The notes under the pieces: model-generated
Databases searched by the model: none
What the model was told of the DNA's origin: nothing
What the model saw: the letters and a program-made list of their open reading frames with translations, nothing else
Part shown: positions 53,101 to 61,832 of the stretch, one piece after another
Layout of the letters: every line of letters starts with the position of its first letter
Numbering within the stretch: position 1 is the first letter of the stretch
Source of the DNA: an uncultured Oscillospiraceae bacterium
GTDB lineage: Bacteria; Bacillota; Clostridia; Oscillospirales; Ruminococcaceae
DNA length: 64,000 nt
Assembly: GCA_900547455.1 (NCBI GenBank)
Contig: URGV01000009.1
Span: 1-64,000 of the forward strand
Direction of reading: 5' to 3'
Made by a program: the position numbers and the translations under genes

Positions 53101-54696
53101 ATGCGCGCGCACATCCAGAAAAACCAAATTCCCACCCGCCGTTCCGGCAAAAAGCGGCTGCTCAAAATTTTGACCAGCCGCCTGTTCATTGTGGCGGTAC
53201 TGATTTTGCTGCAGCTGTTCCTCCTGCTCTTTGCCCTGGTGGAGCTGGGCACCCGGCAGTACTGGGTCAGCATCGCCTTTAAGATTTTGAGCTTTTTGAT
53301 GGTACTGTGCATCCTGCCCCGGGAGGACAACCCCTCCTACAAAATTTCCTGGATCATCCTGATTATGGCCGTCCCGTTAGTGGGCGGCATCTTTTACCTG
53401 ATGTTCGGCATGAAGCGCAACAGCCGCCACATGGCCCGCCAGATCGAGCGCTACACCCGCACCCTGCTTCACCGCGACCACGGTCAGCAGCTGCTGGCCC
53501 CCAAGGCCGCAAGCGCTCCCCTGAACCGTCTGGAGCAAAACAATCCCATGCTGGGCCGGCAGGCGGGATATATCCAGAACAGCTCCGGCTTTATGCTGTA
53601 TGAAAACACCGAGGCGCAGTATTTCCCCAGCGGCGAAACCTTCTATGAACGGCTGCTGGAGGAGCTGCGCGGGGCCAAAAAGTTCATCCTGCTGGAATAC
53701 TTCATCGTGCATCCGGGCAAGATGTGGGACTCGATTCTCAAGATTCTCGAGCAAAAGCGCGACCACGGCGTGCAGATCCGCATCATGTACGACGACGTTG
53801 GCTGCGTGACCACCCTACCGGCCCTCTACGCCGACTATCTGCGGCAGAAGGGCTTTCAGGTAGGGGTCTTTAACCCCTTCCACCCGCAGCTCAACGCTGC
53901 CACCAACTACCGCGATCACCGCAAAATCTGCGTCATCGACGGCAACGTCGGCTTCACCGGCGGCATCAACCTGGCCGACGAATACATCAACGAGAAGGAG
54001 AAGCACGGCCACTGGAAGGACACCGCCGTGCTGCTGCGCGGCGAGGCGGTGCAGGGCCTGACCGAGATGTTTTTGGAGCTGTGGCAGTTCACCTGCCACG
54101 AGACGCTGGAGCTGCAGGACTTTCTGCCGACCGAGCGGCGCACCTGTTCGGGTTATGTGCAGCCCTACGGCGACAGCCCCCTGGACTCCTGCAACCTGGC
54201 CGAGCACGTCTACATGCAGATTCTCAACCACGCGCGGCGGTACGTCTACATCACCACGCCCTACCTGATTTTGGACAACGAGATGCTCACCGCCATCTGC
54301 CTGGCGGCGCAGAGCGGGGTGGACGTGCGGATCATCACCCCCTATGTGCCGGACAAGTGGTATGTCCACATGGTGACCCGCTCCCACTACAAGCAGCTTT
54401 TGGAGGCGGGGGTACGCATCTTTGAGTACACGCCGGGCTTCATCCACGCCAAGATGTTTGTCTCGGACGACACCACCGCGGTGGTGGGCACCACCAACGT
54501 CGATTTCCGCAGCTTTTACCTGCACTTCGAGTGCGGGGTCGCCTTTTATCTGTCGCCGGTGGTGGCGCAGGTCAAGGACGACATACTGCGCACCCAGAAT
54601 ATCTGCGAGGAAATCACCCTGGAGAAGGTTCATGCGATCAAGGCGCCTGTGCGCATCCTGCGCACCCTCCTGCGCGCCTTCGCCCCCCTCATGTAG
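53101..54696 (+). CDS. cls: Cardiolipin synthase
   Basis: A 531-residue phospholipase-D-type cardiolipin synthase joining two phosphatidylglycerols. Two N-terminal membrane helices (about 25-75) lead to two HKD motifs: YRDHRKICVIDGNVGFTGG (about residue 275) and GFIHAKMFVSDDTTAVVGTT (about 450). The first has His-Arg-Lys, still consistent with HxK. It starts 51 bases after the binding-protein gene with AAAGGAGTG upstream. Confidence 0.95.
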   Translation: MRAHIQKNQIPTRRSGKKRLLKILTSRLFIVAVLILLQLFLLLFALVELGTRQYWVSIAFKILSFLMVLCILPREDNPSYKISWIILIMAVPLVGGIFYLMFGMKRNSRHMARQIERYTRTLLHRDHGQQLLAPKAASAPLNRLEQNNPMLGRQAGYIQNSSGFMLYENTEAQYFPSGETFYERLLEELRGAKKFILLEYFIVHPGKMWDSILKILEQKRDHGVQIRIMYDDVGCVTTLPALYADYLRQKGFQVGVFNPFHPQLNAATNYRDHRKICVIDGNVGFTGGINLADEYINEKEKHGHWKDTAVLLRGEAVQGLTEMFLELWQFTCHETLELQDFLPTERRTCSGYVQPYGDSPLDSCNLAEHVYMQILNHARRYVYITTPYLILDNEMLTAICLAAQSGVDVRIITPYVPDKWYVHMVTRSHYKQLLEAGVRIFEYTPGFIHAKMFVSDDTTAVVGTTNVDFRSFYLHFECGVAFYLSPVVAQVKDDILRTQNICEEITLEKVHAIKAPVRILRTLLRAFAPLM

Positions 54697-54876
54697 CAGG
54701 CTGAGCCTGCACCCAATTCGCGTCGATGGTTTGCGGGAGATTTTGGCTTTCGGCCCGCGGGCCGGGGCTTGTGGAAAATTTTTTTCGCTGAAGCTCAGGC
54801 CCATTTCCCGCTTGTTCGACTGCTATCAAACAAAATTTCTCTCCCACTATAAAACTTCTCATAACTACTGCATGAC

Positions 54877-54906
54877 AAATCGAGACTTCTACCGAAGTCT
54901 CGATTT
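54877..54906 (+). terminator. Intrinsic terminator
   Basis: A 13-bp perfect stem AAATCGAGACTTC/GAAGTCTCGATTT with a 4-base loop and T run, 180 bases downstream of cls. It works in both directions by symmetry. Confidence 0.8.
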
Positions 54907-54974
54907 TTTTATAATAAAGACAATCCAAGCGATATTGAAAACGCCGATTCCAACCCACCAAAGGAGGATTCCCG

Positions 54975-55115
54975 ATGAAAAAATGGATTGCTTTATTGGT
55001 CAGTTTGATGATGACCGTTTGATGCTGCCGGTCTCGCTCGGGATGTACGCCCACACCTTCCGCCGGCTGCCGCAGCCGGACAAACAGCTATAACCTTTCG
55101 GTTTTTGCTGCGTAA
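54975..55115 (+). pseudogene. UGA-interrupted lipoprotein-like short ORF
   Basis: AAAGGAGGATTCCCG precedes an ATG that encodes MKKWIALLVSLMMTV, a typical lipoprotein signal peptide. A TGA follows at 55020-55022, then in the same frame CCRSRSGCTPTPSAGC and so on to TAA at 55113. The double Cys right after the TGA sits where a lipobox Cys belongs. Most likely a decayed gene; selenocysteine readthrough is conceivable here but unsupported. The gap 55116-55335 shows no gene. Confidence 0.4.
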
Positions 55116-55335
55116 CAAACGGAGACTTCACGCCCCGGCGCTTCTGGGTTACAATAAAGACAACAGCAGACCGGCGCCAAAGCAGCCGCGCCAACAAATA
55201 TCCTGGCTTTCACATCCCGGCGCGCGCTTTGCCCGTCCCTGCCAACTTTTTTACAGATCAAATAACCACAGCCTATAGCACTGTGGCCGCGCTTTGCACA
55301 GGCGGCCATCGATTACAATTTGGGAGGATGAAATC

Positions 55336-56194
55336 ATGATGGAATATGTAACACTCAACAACGGCGTCAAGATGCCAAAACTTGGCTACGGCGTCTACCA
55401 GGTCAGCAGCGAGGAATGTGAGCGCTGCGTGCTGGACGCCATCTCGGTAGGCTACCGCGCCATCGATACCGCCCAGTCCTACGGCAACGAGGAGGCGGTG
55501 GGCTCCGCCATCCAGAAGTGCGGCGTGCCGAGAGATGAACTGTTCCTGACCACCAAGGTTTGGATCTCCAACGCCGGATATGAGAAGGCAAAGGCCTCCA
55601 TCGACCGTTCGCTGCAGAAGCTGCACACCGACTACATCGATCTGCTGCTGATTCACCAGCCGTTCAGCGACTATTACGGCACCTACCGCGCCATGGAGGA
55701 GGCTTACCGGGCTGGCAAGCTGCGCGCCATCGGCGTCAGCAACTTTTATCCCGACCGCCTGATCGACCTGTGCCAGTTCGCCGAAATCACCCCGGCGGTC
55801 AACCAGGTGGAGACCCACGTCTTCCATCAGCAGCAGGCCGCGCACCAGTACATGAAAAAGTACGGCGTGCAGCACGAGTCCTGGGGGCCCCTTCGCCGAG
55901 GGACGCAACGACTTTTTCACCAATCCCGTTCTGAACGAAATCGGCCAGAAGTACAACAAGTCCGCCGCGCAGACTGCCCTGCGCTTTCTGCTGCAGAGCG
56001 ACGTGGTGGTCATCCCCAAATCCACCCACAAGGAGCGGATGGAGCAAAACCTTGACGTCTTTGATTTCACGCTGACCGAGCAGGAGATGCAGACCATCCG
56101 CCAGCTGGATGAAGGCAAGAGCCTGTTCTTCTCCCACTATAACCCGAGTACCGTGGAGATGATCATCAACATGGGCAAGACCCGCAAAGTCTAA
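55336..56194 (+). pseudogene. Aldo/keto reductase with a frameshift
   Basis: An aldo/keto reductase of the 2,5-diketo-gluconate reductase type. The first part (MMEYVTLNNGVKMPKLGYGV, AIDTAQSYGNEEAVGSAI, LLLIHQPFSDYYGTYRAME, AIGVSNFYPDRL) carries catalytic Asp, Tyr and His sites. After QHESWGP the frame shifts: GGGGGCCCC at 55883-55891 contains one base too many, and the remainder (FAEGRNDFFTNPVLNEIG to NMGKTRKV) continues in the next frame, including the NADP-binding VVIPKSTHKERMEQNLDVFD. Either a real mutation or a sequencing error in the G/C run. GGGAGG precedes the ATG. Confidence 0.85.
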
Positions 56195-56252
56195 AAACCT
56201 CTGCGGCAATACCGACAACCGCCGCCTTTTTTAACGAAAGGAGTTTCAAGTC

Positions 56253-57122
56253 ATGATTCGTCTCAAGAAAAACGTCCTGGCCATCCTGCTGGCCGCCGCG
56301 CTGGCCCTTTCCTGTGCCGCCTGCGGCAGCAGCAACGATACGCAGTCCACCGCTTCCGGCAGCACCGGCACCACAGCGTCTGCGGAAAGCGCCAGCCAGG
56401 AGGAAGAAACTGCCACCTCCACCGACGCCAGCAAGGAGACCGACACCCCCGCCGAGTCCAGCGAAGAAGCTGACGCCTCCACCGAGTCCGCCGCGGAAAC
56501 CGGCAGTGAGCCTTCCGAGGAAGCGCCCACCAGCACAGAAGAAAGCGCCGATGAGACTGCTTCCAGTGAGCAGAGCAGCGGCTCCAACATCCTGATCGCC
56601 TACTTTACTGCGGTGGAAAACAGCGGCGTGGACGCGGTCGCCTCGGCCAGCTACAGCACCGTCAACGGTGAAGCGGTCGGCCGCCTGCGCGCCATCGCGG
56701 ACATGATTCAGCAAAACACCGGCGGCGACCTGTTCTCCATCCGAACCTCGGTGGTCTATCCGACCGACGGCGGTGAGCTGATCGACTACGCCGCGCAGGA
56801 GCAGGACGAAAACGCCCGCCCCGAGCTGACCTCTCACATCGAGAACCTGGACCAGTACGACACCATCTTTGTCGGCTACCCGAACTGGTGGGCCGACCTG
56901 CCGATGGCGGTGTACAGCTTCTTTGACGAGTATGACTTCTCCGGCAAGACCATCATCCCCTTCAACGTCCACAACGGCAGCCGCTTCTCCCGCACCATCG
57001 AGACGATCCAGGAGCTGGAGCCAAACGCCACCGTCATCGAGGACGGCTTTACCATCAGCGAACAGAACGTCCCGAAAGCTGCTGACGACGTCGCCTCCTG
57101 GCTGCAGGAAATCGGCTACTAA
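56253..57122 (+). CDS. Flavodoxin-domain lipoprotein
   Basis: A 289-residue exported flavodoxin. Lipoprotein signal with lipobox LSCAAC near residue 24; a long Ser/Thr/Glu linker to about residue 108; then a flavodoxin domain (SNILIAYFTAVENSGVDAVA, IFVGYPNWWADLPMAVYSFF, GKTIIPFNVHNGSRFS). The YFT/NSG loop would bind FMN phosphate; it differs from the usual SxTGNT pattern, as in the Flavodoxin_4 group. An extracytoplasmic electron carrier is likely. AAAGGAG lies 11 bases upstream. The DUF4405 gene follows 31 bases later. Confidence 0.87.
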   Translation: MIRLKKNVLAILLAAALALSCAACGSSNDTQSTASGSTGTTASAESASQEEETATSTDASKETDTPAESSEEADASTESAAETGSEPSEEAPTSTEESADETASSEQSSGSNILIAYFTAVENSGVDAVASASYSTVNGEAVGRLRAIADMIQQNTGGDLFSIRTSVVYPTDGGELIDYAAQEQDENARPELTSHIENLDQYDTIFVGYPNWWADLPMAVYSFFDEYDFSGKTIIPFNVHNGSRFSRTIETIQELEPNATVIEDGFTISEQNVPKAADDVASWLQEIGY

Positions 57123-57153
57123 ACCCATTTGAGAAAGACAAGGAGTCTGCAAG

Positions 57154-57834
57154 ATGAAACCAAAAGCGATTGTCAGAATCGGGATCGATATTGGGATGAC
57201 CGTCCTGCTGCTGTTGCTGATGGCCTATGAGCTGATCGGCAGCGGCCCGCACGAATGGATTGGGCTGGCGATGTTCGTGCTGTTTGTCTGCCACCACCTG
57301 CTCAATCGCGGCTGGTACAAAAATCTGTTTCGCGGCAGCTATACACCGATGCGCCTATTGCAGACCATTCTGGCCGGGCTGGTGCTGCTGACAATGCTCG
57401 GTTCCATGATCAGTTCGGTGCTCATTTCCCGGGAAGTGTTCGCCTTTCTGCCCATCAGCGGCGGGCGAAGCCTTGGCCGGACGCTGCACCTTCTGTGCGC
57501 CTACTGGGGCTTTGTGCTGCTCTCGCTGCATCTGGGCATCCATTGGCGGAGCATGATGGCCATGGCCGGGTGGCTGTGCAAGCCCTCCCCCACCCGCCGC
57601 AGGGTGCTGCAGGTGGCCGGGGCACTCGCCGCCCTGTATGGACTCTACGCCTTTTTCCACCGTTCCATCCCCACCTATCTGTTTTTGCAGTCACAGTTTG
57701 TCTTTTTCGATTTTGAGAAGCCGCTCATTTTCTTCTTCCTGGACTATCTGGCCGCAATGGGCCTGTTTGTCTGGATCGGCCACCAGCTTGCCAAAGCGAT
57801 GCTGGCGCTGCAAAAGCGCTCTGCATCACAATAG
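57154..57834 (+). CDS. DUF4405 membrane protein
   Basis: A 226-residue integral membrane protein with about six helices. The DUF4405 region has His residues inside helices (FVLFVCHHLLNRGWYKNLF, HLLCAYWGFVLLSLHLGIHW) as in cytochrome b-like haem proteins; the family is often paired with flavodoxin-like proteins. A membrane electron-transfer partner of the flavodoxin lipoprotein is a reasonable inference. Confidence 0.83.
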   Translation: MKPKAIVRIGIDIGMTVLLLLLMAYELIGSGPHEWIGLAMFVLFVCHHLLNRGWYKNLFRGSYTPMRLLQTILAGLVLLTMLGSMISSVLISREVFAFLPISGGRSLGRTLHLLCAYWGFVLLSLHLGIHWRSMMAMAGWLCKPSPTRRRVLQVAGALAALYGLYAFFHRSIPTYLFLQSQFVFFDFEKPLIFFFLDYLAAMGLFVWIGHQLAKAMLALQKRSASQ

Positions 57835-57862
57835 CCTCTCCCTTGATTTTAGATACCCATAC

Positions 57863-57898
57863 AAAAAGGATGCGCCTTTTTTAAGGCGCATCCTTTTT
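57863..57898 (+). terminator. Terminator after DUF4405 gene
   Basis: AAAAAGGATGCGCCTT and its complement form a 16-bp stem ending in TTTTTT. Confidence 0.85.
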
Positions 57899-57975
57899 TC
57901 ACAATCGAACGGGGAAAGGGTAAAAATCTCCCGTCTTTTCCTCCGCACTTTTTCACAAAGCTCTGGGGAAAGGGT
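57897..57975. repeat. Pair of direct repeats with variable cores
   Basis: Bases 57897-57921 and 57951-57975 share TTTCACAA-N6-GGGGAAAGGGT; only the six central bases differ. The gap 57976-58179 holds no gene. Confidence 0.45.
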
Positions 57976-58141
57976 GGAGAGCGTACGGTTGCCGCATAAC
58001 AAAATTTTTCTATGTCCCCACCCATAATTTTCCTCCATATAGTATGGGTGCAACATTTTTGATTTCCGCTTTCTTACTGACAAGAAAGAAAATTCGCTAC
58101 TATCAGCTCTATACCGGAAACGCCATTGGGTATAAATCGCA

Positions 58142-58181
58142 AAAGAAGCAGCGGCTCCCTCACGGGATACGCTGCTTCTTT
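58142..58181 (-). terminator. Terminator of GNAT gene
   Basis: AAAGAAGCAGCG pairs with CGCTGCTTCTTT around a 16-base loop, with TTTT following on the minus strand. It overlaps the very end of the acetyltransferase gene. Confidence 0.65.
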
Positions 58182-58713
58182 ATTTTAAATTTTCTTTTTG
58201 GCTTTCCATCCATTCCTCTTTCAGGATGGAATAACACAGGGTGTCCCCTTTGTCGCGCGCGTGTCTGCGCAGGGTTCCCTCGTGGGTAAAGCGGCATCTT
58301 TGCAGCACACGGACGCTTGGCTGATTGAACGCCCGCACCCAGGCTGCCACTACAGAAATATCGCGCTGCAAAAATGCGTACCGCAGCATCGCCTCGACCG
58401 CTTCGACCGCATACCCGTTTCCCCGTTCCTGCGCCGCAATAGCGTATTCCAGTTCCTTGTATTGCGGATAGCGATTCATGTCCTCCAGCGAAATCATGCC
58501 GATTAGCTGCTGGTCCTCCCGGCGCACGATAGCCCGCGCCTCCGGGTTATCCTTCCAATGCCGCAGAATCCGTCCGCTCTCCTCCTCACTCTCATACCAA
58601 TGAATCCCCGACCGCCGCAGTTCGGGATCCAGACAAAGCTGGTAAAGCGCTTGCGCATCGTGTTCGCTCCAGCGGCGAAGCATCAGGCGCTTGGTTTCAA
58701 TCTCACCGGACAA
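58180..58713 (-). CDS. RimJ/RimL-type N-acetyltransferase
   Basis: A GNAT protein of the RimJ/RimL-like group: ETKRLMLRRWSEHDAQALYQ, ELEYAIAAQERGNGYAVEAV with the acetyl-CoA loop, and NQPSVRVLQRCRFTHEGTLR with the conserved Asn. It modifies a protein or small-molecule amine of unknown identity. The start is uncertain: TTG 58713 (177 residues) follows GAGGTGAGAGAA; GTG 58764 would add 17 residues. Confidence 0.82.
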   Translation of the reverse strand: MSGEIETKRLMLRRWSEHDAQALYQLCLDPELRRSGIHWYESEEESGRILRHWKDNPEARAIVRREDQQLIGMISLEDMNRYPQYKELEYAIAAQERGNGYAVEAVEAMLRYAFLQRDISVVAAWVRAFNQPSVRVLQRCRFTHEGTLRRHARDKGDTLCYSILKEEWMESQKENLK

Positions 58714-58946
58714 TTCTCTCACCTCACAAATAGACGGTGTTTTTCCAGCTGGAATAGGAAGCACTTCTCTTCCACTGCTAGCGCGGGCCGAAAAGTCAAA
58801 ACAACTATCAGGCCCGATGCGCGAATCGCGTCCAGGCTCAGCCTACTCTCCCATAATAAAAGGCGGACAGCTTTTCTCGGTCGCGGGCCGCTTGACTTGA
58901 GTCTTTCAAAAATCCCGGAGCGCGAATTGCGTCCAGGCTCAGCCTG

Positions 58947-59060
58947 GGGAGCTTGAATGGTTCAAGTCCTGTTCTCTAATCTTAAAAAAAGTCTAGAGCC
59001 CTCAAGGCTCTAGACTTTTTTGGTGCGGATAACGGAGCTTGAATGGTTCAAGTCCTGTTC
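58947..59060. repeat. Duplicated block carrying inverted tRNA T-arm sequence
   Basis: GGAGCTTGAATGGTTCAAGTCCTGTTC occurs in substance at 58947-58973 and again at 59034-59060, 87 bases apart. Its GGTTCAAGTCCTGTT part is the T-arm of the neighbouring tRNA-Leu but on the opposite strand. Each block is followed (minus strand reading) by a terminator, and one by the tRNA 3' end GTTATCCGCACCA. Confidence 0.6.
58984..59021. terminator. Second terminator downstream of tRNA-Leu
   Basis: AAAAAAAGTCTAGAGCC pairs with GGCTCTAGACTTTTTT. Same loop as the first terminator, but the stem differs with compensating changes. Confidence 0.8.
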
Positions 59061-59070
59061 CCGGTTCCTC

Positions 59071-59107
59071 AAAAAAAGTTCGGAGCCCTCAAGGCTCCGA
59101 ACTTTTT
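59071..59107. terminator. First terminator downstream of tRNA-Leu
   Basis: AAAAAAAGTTCGGAGCC pairs with GGCTCCGAACTTTTTT, directly abutting the encoded CCA end of the tRNA. Confidence 0.85.
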
Positions 59108-59191
59108 TGGTGCGGATAACAGGACTTGAACCTGCACGGGAAGCCCACTAGAGCCTAAATCTAGCGCGTCTGCCAATTCCGCCATATCCGC
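59108..59191 (-). tRNA. tRNA-Leu, anticodon UAG
   Basis: On the minus strand GCGGATA pairs with TATCCGC; the D-arm follows GCGGAATTGGCAGACGC; the anticodon stem-loop is CTAGA-TTTAGGC-TCTAG with anticodon TAG (reads CUN Leu codons); a long variable arm TGGGCTTCCCG marks a class II tRNA; the T-arm is CAGGTTCAAGTCCTG. The discriminator A and CCA are encoded. Confidence 0.95.
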
Positions 59192-59202
59192 ATAGCCTAT
59201 TT

Positions 59203-59232
59203 ATTATATCAGGAAAGCGGGGTGGCGGTCAA
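59203..59232 (-). promoter_or_regulatory. Sigma-A promoter of tRNA-Leu
   Basis: TTGACC and TATAAT are 18 bases apart on the minus strand, 12 bases upstream of the tRNA 5' end. Confidence 0.85.
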
Positions 59233-59276
59233 GTCCTTTCCGGCAATTCGTTCCATCTTCCTTCTTTCTCTCCCGC

Positions 59277-59316
59277 AAAAGGGAAGAGCCGCCCTGCCCG
59301 GACGGCTCTTCCCTTT
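59277..59316 (-). terminator. Terminator of the GntR-ABC operon
   Basis: AAAAGGGAAGAGCCG and its complement form a long stem, followed by TTTT, 39 bases after the permease stop codon. Confidence 0.82.
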
Positions 59317-59354
59317 TGTCTTTATGTGGATGAATATAAAAGGAGGATTCGTTA

Positions 59355-61832
59355 TTATTCGACCAGCATCCAGTACAGGACCGCATGGCCGGTGGAATCG
59401 AGCATCACGGTATACTCCATCGCTTCCAGCTGCGCGCTGGTCTTACCGGTGAACCAGTCCAGGTTGTGCTCCCGGGCGTACTCCGCTACGCTGACGCCGT
59501 TTTCTATCTCCGAAAGCACGGGCGGCATGGCGGGCGTCTCATTCTCGTCCAGCGGCCGGCCATCTGCATCCACTAGATAAGTGCCTATATAGTCCCCGGT
59601 TCCGCTCTGGACAGGCTCCTCTTCCGGTTGTGAGCGGATAAAGTCGTCGATTTCCTGCGCGGACAGCAGGTACGGAACCTGTATCCCGCTGCCCTCCAAA
59701 ATCGAGAGCAGGGTGCTGTTTTCGATATACATCCGCCGGCAGAAGTTTCCCGCCTCCTCCGACTGGATGCGCACATAAATGGGCACGCAGGAGGGCGACT
59801 CGGAATCCGGCACGCTGGCCCGGATGATCTCCTCCATCATGTCGAGGTCGGTCACATCCCAAGTGTAAGGGAGATAGTCGTTGCTGTCAAAGTCGAGATC
59901 ACGAACGTTGCGGCCAAACTCAAAGTAGCCGTCGCCCAGCGTGCGTATCAGGTTGATGTTGTTGAGGTCCTGATATTCCGGCTCGGAAATGCTGACCGCT
60001 ATCGCGCCTTCCAGCGAGAAGGCGTTCGGATGGAAGCCCAGCTCCTCTACAATGGCAAGAGTGTTCTGATAGGAGGCACGCAGCACCATCGAGCTGTCCA
60101 AAAAGCCCTCCACAGGGCTGCCGTCACCGGCAACAAAGACCCCTTCGTCCTTGTAGACCAGATTCTGAAAATCCCAATCCAAATAGCCAACCACTGGATC
60201 GAGCTGCTCGTTCTCATAGCTTTCCGGTGTCACATTCAGCAGGTCGGTTCGGATTGCTTCCAGTAGCCGCTCAAAATCTGCAGCTGGGATGTCGACGCTG
60301 TAAAGTCCCAGCTTGTCGTAGCAGGTCACCGTCTCCAGATAGTTTGCCTGATAGGTAAACGGCGGATAAATCTGCTCCACCACCTCGGGCAGGCACAGCA
60401 GCTGCCGCAGAGTATCCAGATCGGAAACAGCAAAACTGTATCTACGGGACATCTCGGAATCAAAGGGCGAGAGGGTGTAGGTAATCTCCATCGCATTGCC
60501 CCGCAGGCCCTGATAGTCCTCCCCTTCCTCAACAGCCGCCCGGTGCAGCTGCAAAACAAGGTCGATCGCCTCCGGGGAGGAAAGCTCCGCATGGATGGAG
60601 TTAAACGGGTAGGAGGTGTTCCCCCAAACCTGCTCATAATTCACCCAGGGGCTGGTAAAGCGCACCTCCACCTGCTGGATTTGGTCGGCATCCGGCACCC
60701 GGCTGACCATGCCAAAGCCGCCGGTCGCCAGAAACAGTGTGCAGCTCAGGCAGAGCGCCACCGTCGCCAGGATATACTTCCCGCTGCGCCGCAGGTTCTG
60801 AAAGCCCTTGCCGGTGATGCCCTCGACAACCAGAAAGCCAATCGGTCCACCCACCAGCGCCGCAGCGATAGAATTGAGCAGGATATTGTCGAACAGCATT
60901 GAAAAGAGGGTCATGCACAGCACAAAGGAAACCAGAAAGCCTGCCAGCACCTTCATCAGCTGGGAGAAGGCGCTCTGCCTCCCCCACTGCTGCGCCCACT
61001 CGCTCTGGAAGCGGTTGTACAGCCGCAGGGTGAGCGGGATGGCCGCCAAAGCGATCAGCAGCCAGACAAGCACCATGACAAGGTTGCCGGTCGAATAGTT
61101 CCAGGAATTATTGGGGAGCATACAGCGTCCAATCAGGCCGTAGGGGGAAAGATAAAGCCCCCAGTCCGGCAGTTCGCTGATGCCGTACAGGTTATAGCTG
61201 TAGCTGACAAAGATAAAATAGATCGCCGCCAGCGCGCCGTTGACCGCCCCCGAATAGACGATGCTCTCCACCGCGTTGGAGGTGGTCACCGCCACCATGC
61301 AGGAGAAGGTGAAAACGATGACGTGCAGTGCAGCCCAGACCAGCAGGTCGATGACACCGCTCGACACAATCTGCCCCGCCGTCAGCCTGCCGGTGTAAAA
61401 GGCCAGATGGACAACAGTACACAGCAGCCTGCTGACCAGCAGCGGAACCAGCAAGAACACAATCCCCACAAAGTAGCGGGAGAAAAAGAGCTTTTTGCGG
61501 GACAGCGGCATCGCGTGGTAAAAGTCAACCGACAGCCGGTTGTGCAGATAGTGAAAGAGCATCGCCGCCAGCAGTACCGGGACAATCAAGGCTGAAGCGC
61601 CGTAAAACCAGGAGCTGACAAGCAGCTCGGGGGCATCGAGGTAGGAGCCCTCCACATAGTTTTTTGCCTCCAAAAAGGCCGGGCAGATGGTCACCAGAAT
61701 CAGACACACCCCATATATCCCCATTGTCAGCCCGTTCTGGCGCAGGGTGGCGGCCAGCAGCCGGGCAAAGGTGCGGTCGAACAGCCGCTCTCCCTTGATG
61801 GGATTTCTAGAAGATGACGTTGTTGTAGTCAT
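59355..61832 (-). CDS. ABC transporter permease with large extracytoplasmic domain
   Basis: An 825-residue ABC-2-like permease. About nine membrane helices lie in residues 30-375 (NGLTMGIYGVCLILVTICPA, YGASALIVPVLLAAMLFHYL, SGKYILATVALCLSCTLFLA). The last 440 residues are mostly soluble and would face outward (DUF6449-like). PLSRKKLFFSRYFVG is a typical coupling-loop pattern of the YtrC/bacitracin-type exporters. It overlaps the ATPase gene by 26 bases. The GntR-ATPase-permease order resembles ytr-type envelope-stress loci; substrate unknown. Confidence 0.85.
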   Translation of the reverse strand: MTTTTSSSRNPIKGERLFDRTFARLLAATLRQNGLTMGIYGVCLILVTICPAFLEAKNYVEGSYLDAPELLVSSWFYGASALIVPVLLAAMLFHYLHNRLSVDFYHAMPLSRKKLFFSRYFVGIVFLLVPLLVSRLLCTVVHLAFYTGRLTAGQIVSSGVIDLLVWAALHVIVFTFSCMVAVTTSNAVESIVYSGAVNGALAAIYFIFVSYSYNLYGISELPDWGLYLSPYGLIGRCMLPNNSWNYSTGNLVMVLVWLLIALAAIPLTLRLYNRFQSEWAQQWGRQSAFSQLMKVLAGFLVSFVLCMTLFSMLFDNILLNSIAAALVGGPIGFLVVEGITGKGFQNLRRSGKYILATVALCLSCTLFLATGGFGMVSRVPDADQIQQVEVRFTSPWVNYEQVWGNTSYPFNSIHAELSSPEAIDLVLQLHRAAVEEGEDYQGLRGNAMEITYTLSPFDSEMSRRYSFAVSDLDTLRQLLCLPEVVEQIYPPFTYQANYLETVTCYDKLGLYSVDIPAADFERLLEAIRTDLLNVTPESYENEQLDPVVGYLDWDFQNLVYKDEGVFVAGDGSPVEGFLDSSMVLRASYQNTLAIVEELGFHPNAFSLEGAIAVSISEPEYQDLNNINLIRTLGDGYFEFGRNVRDLDFDSNDYLPYTWDVTDLDMMEEIIRASVPDSESPSCVPIYVRIQSEEAGNFCRRMYIENSTLLSILEGSGIQVPYLLSAQEIDDFIRSQPEEEPVQSGTGDYIGTYLVDADGRPLDENETPAMPPVLSEIENGVSVAEYAREHNLDWFTGKTSAQLEAMEYTVMLDSTGHAVLYWMLVE

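Noticed and set aside
57826..58083. Minus-strand 85-codon frame in the gap after the DUF4405 gene
   Set aside because: It runs through a terminator and the direct repeats and has no convincing start site.
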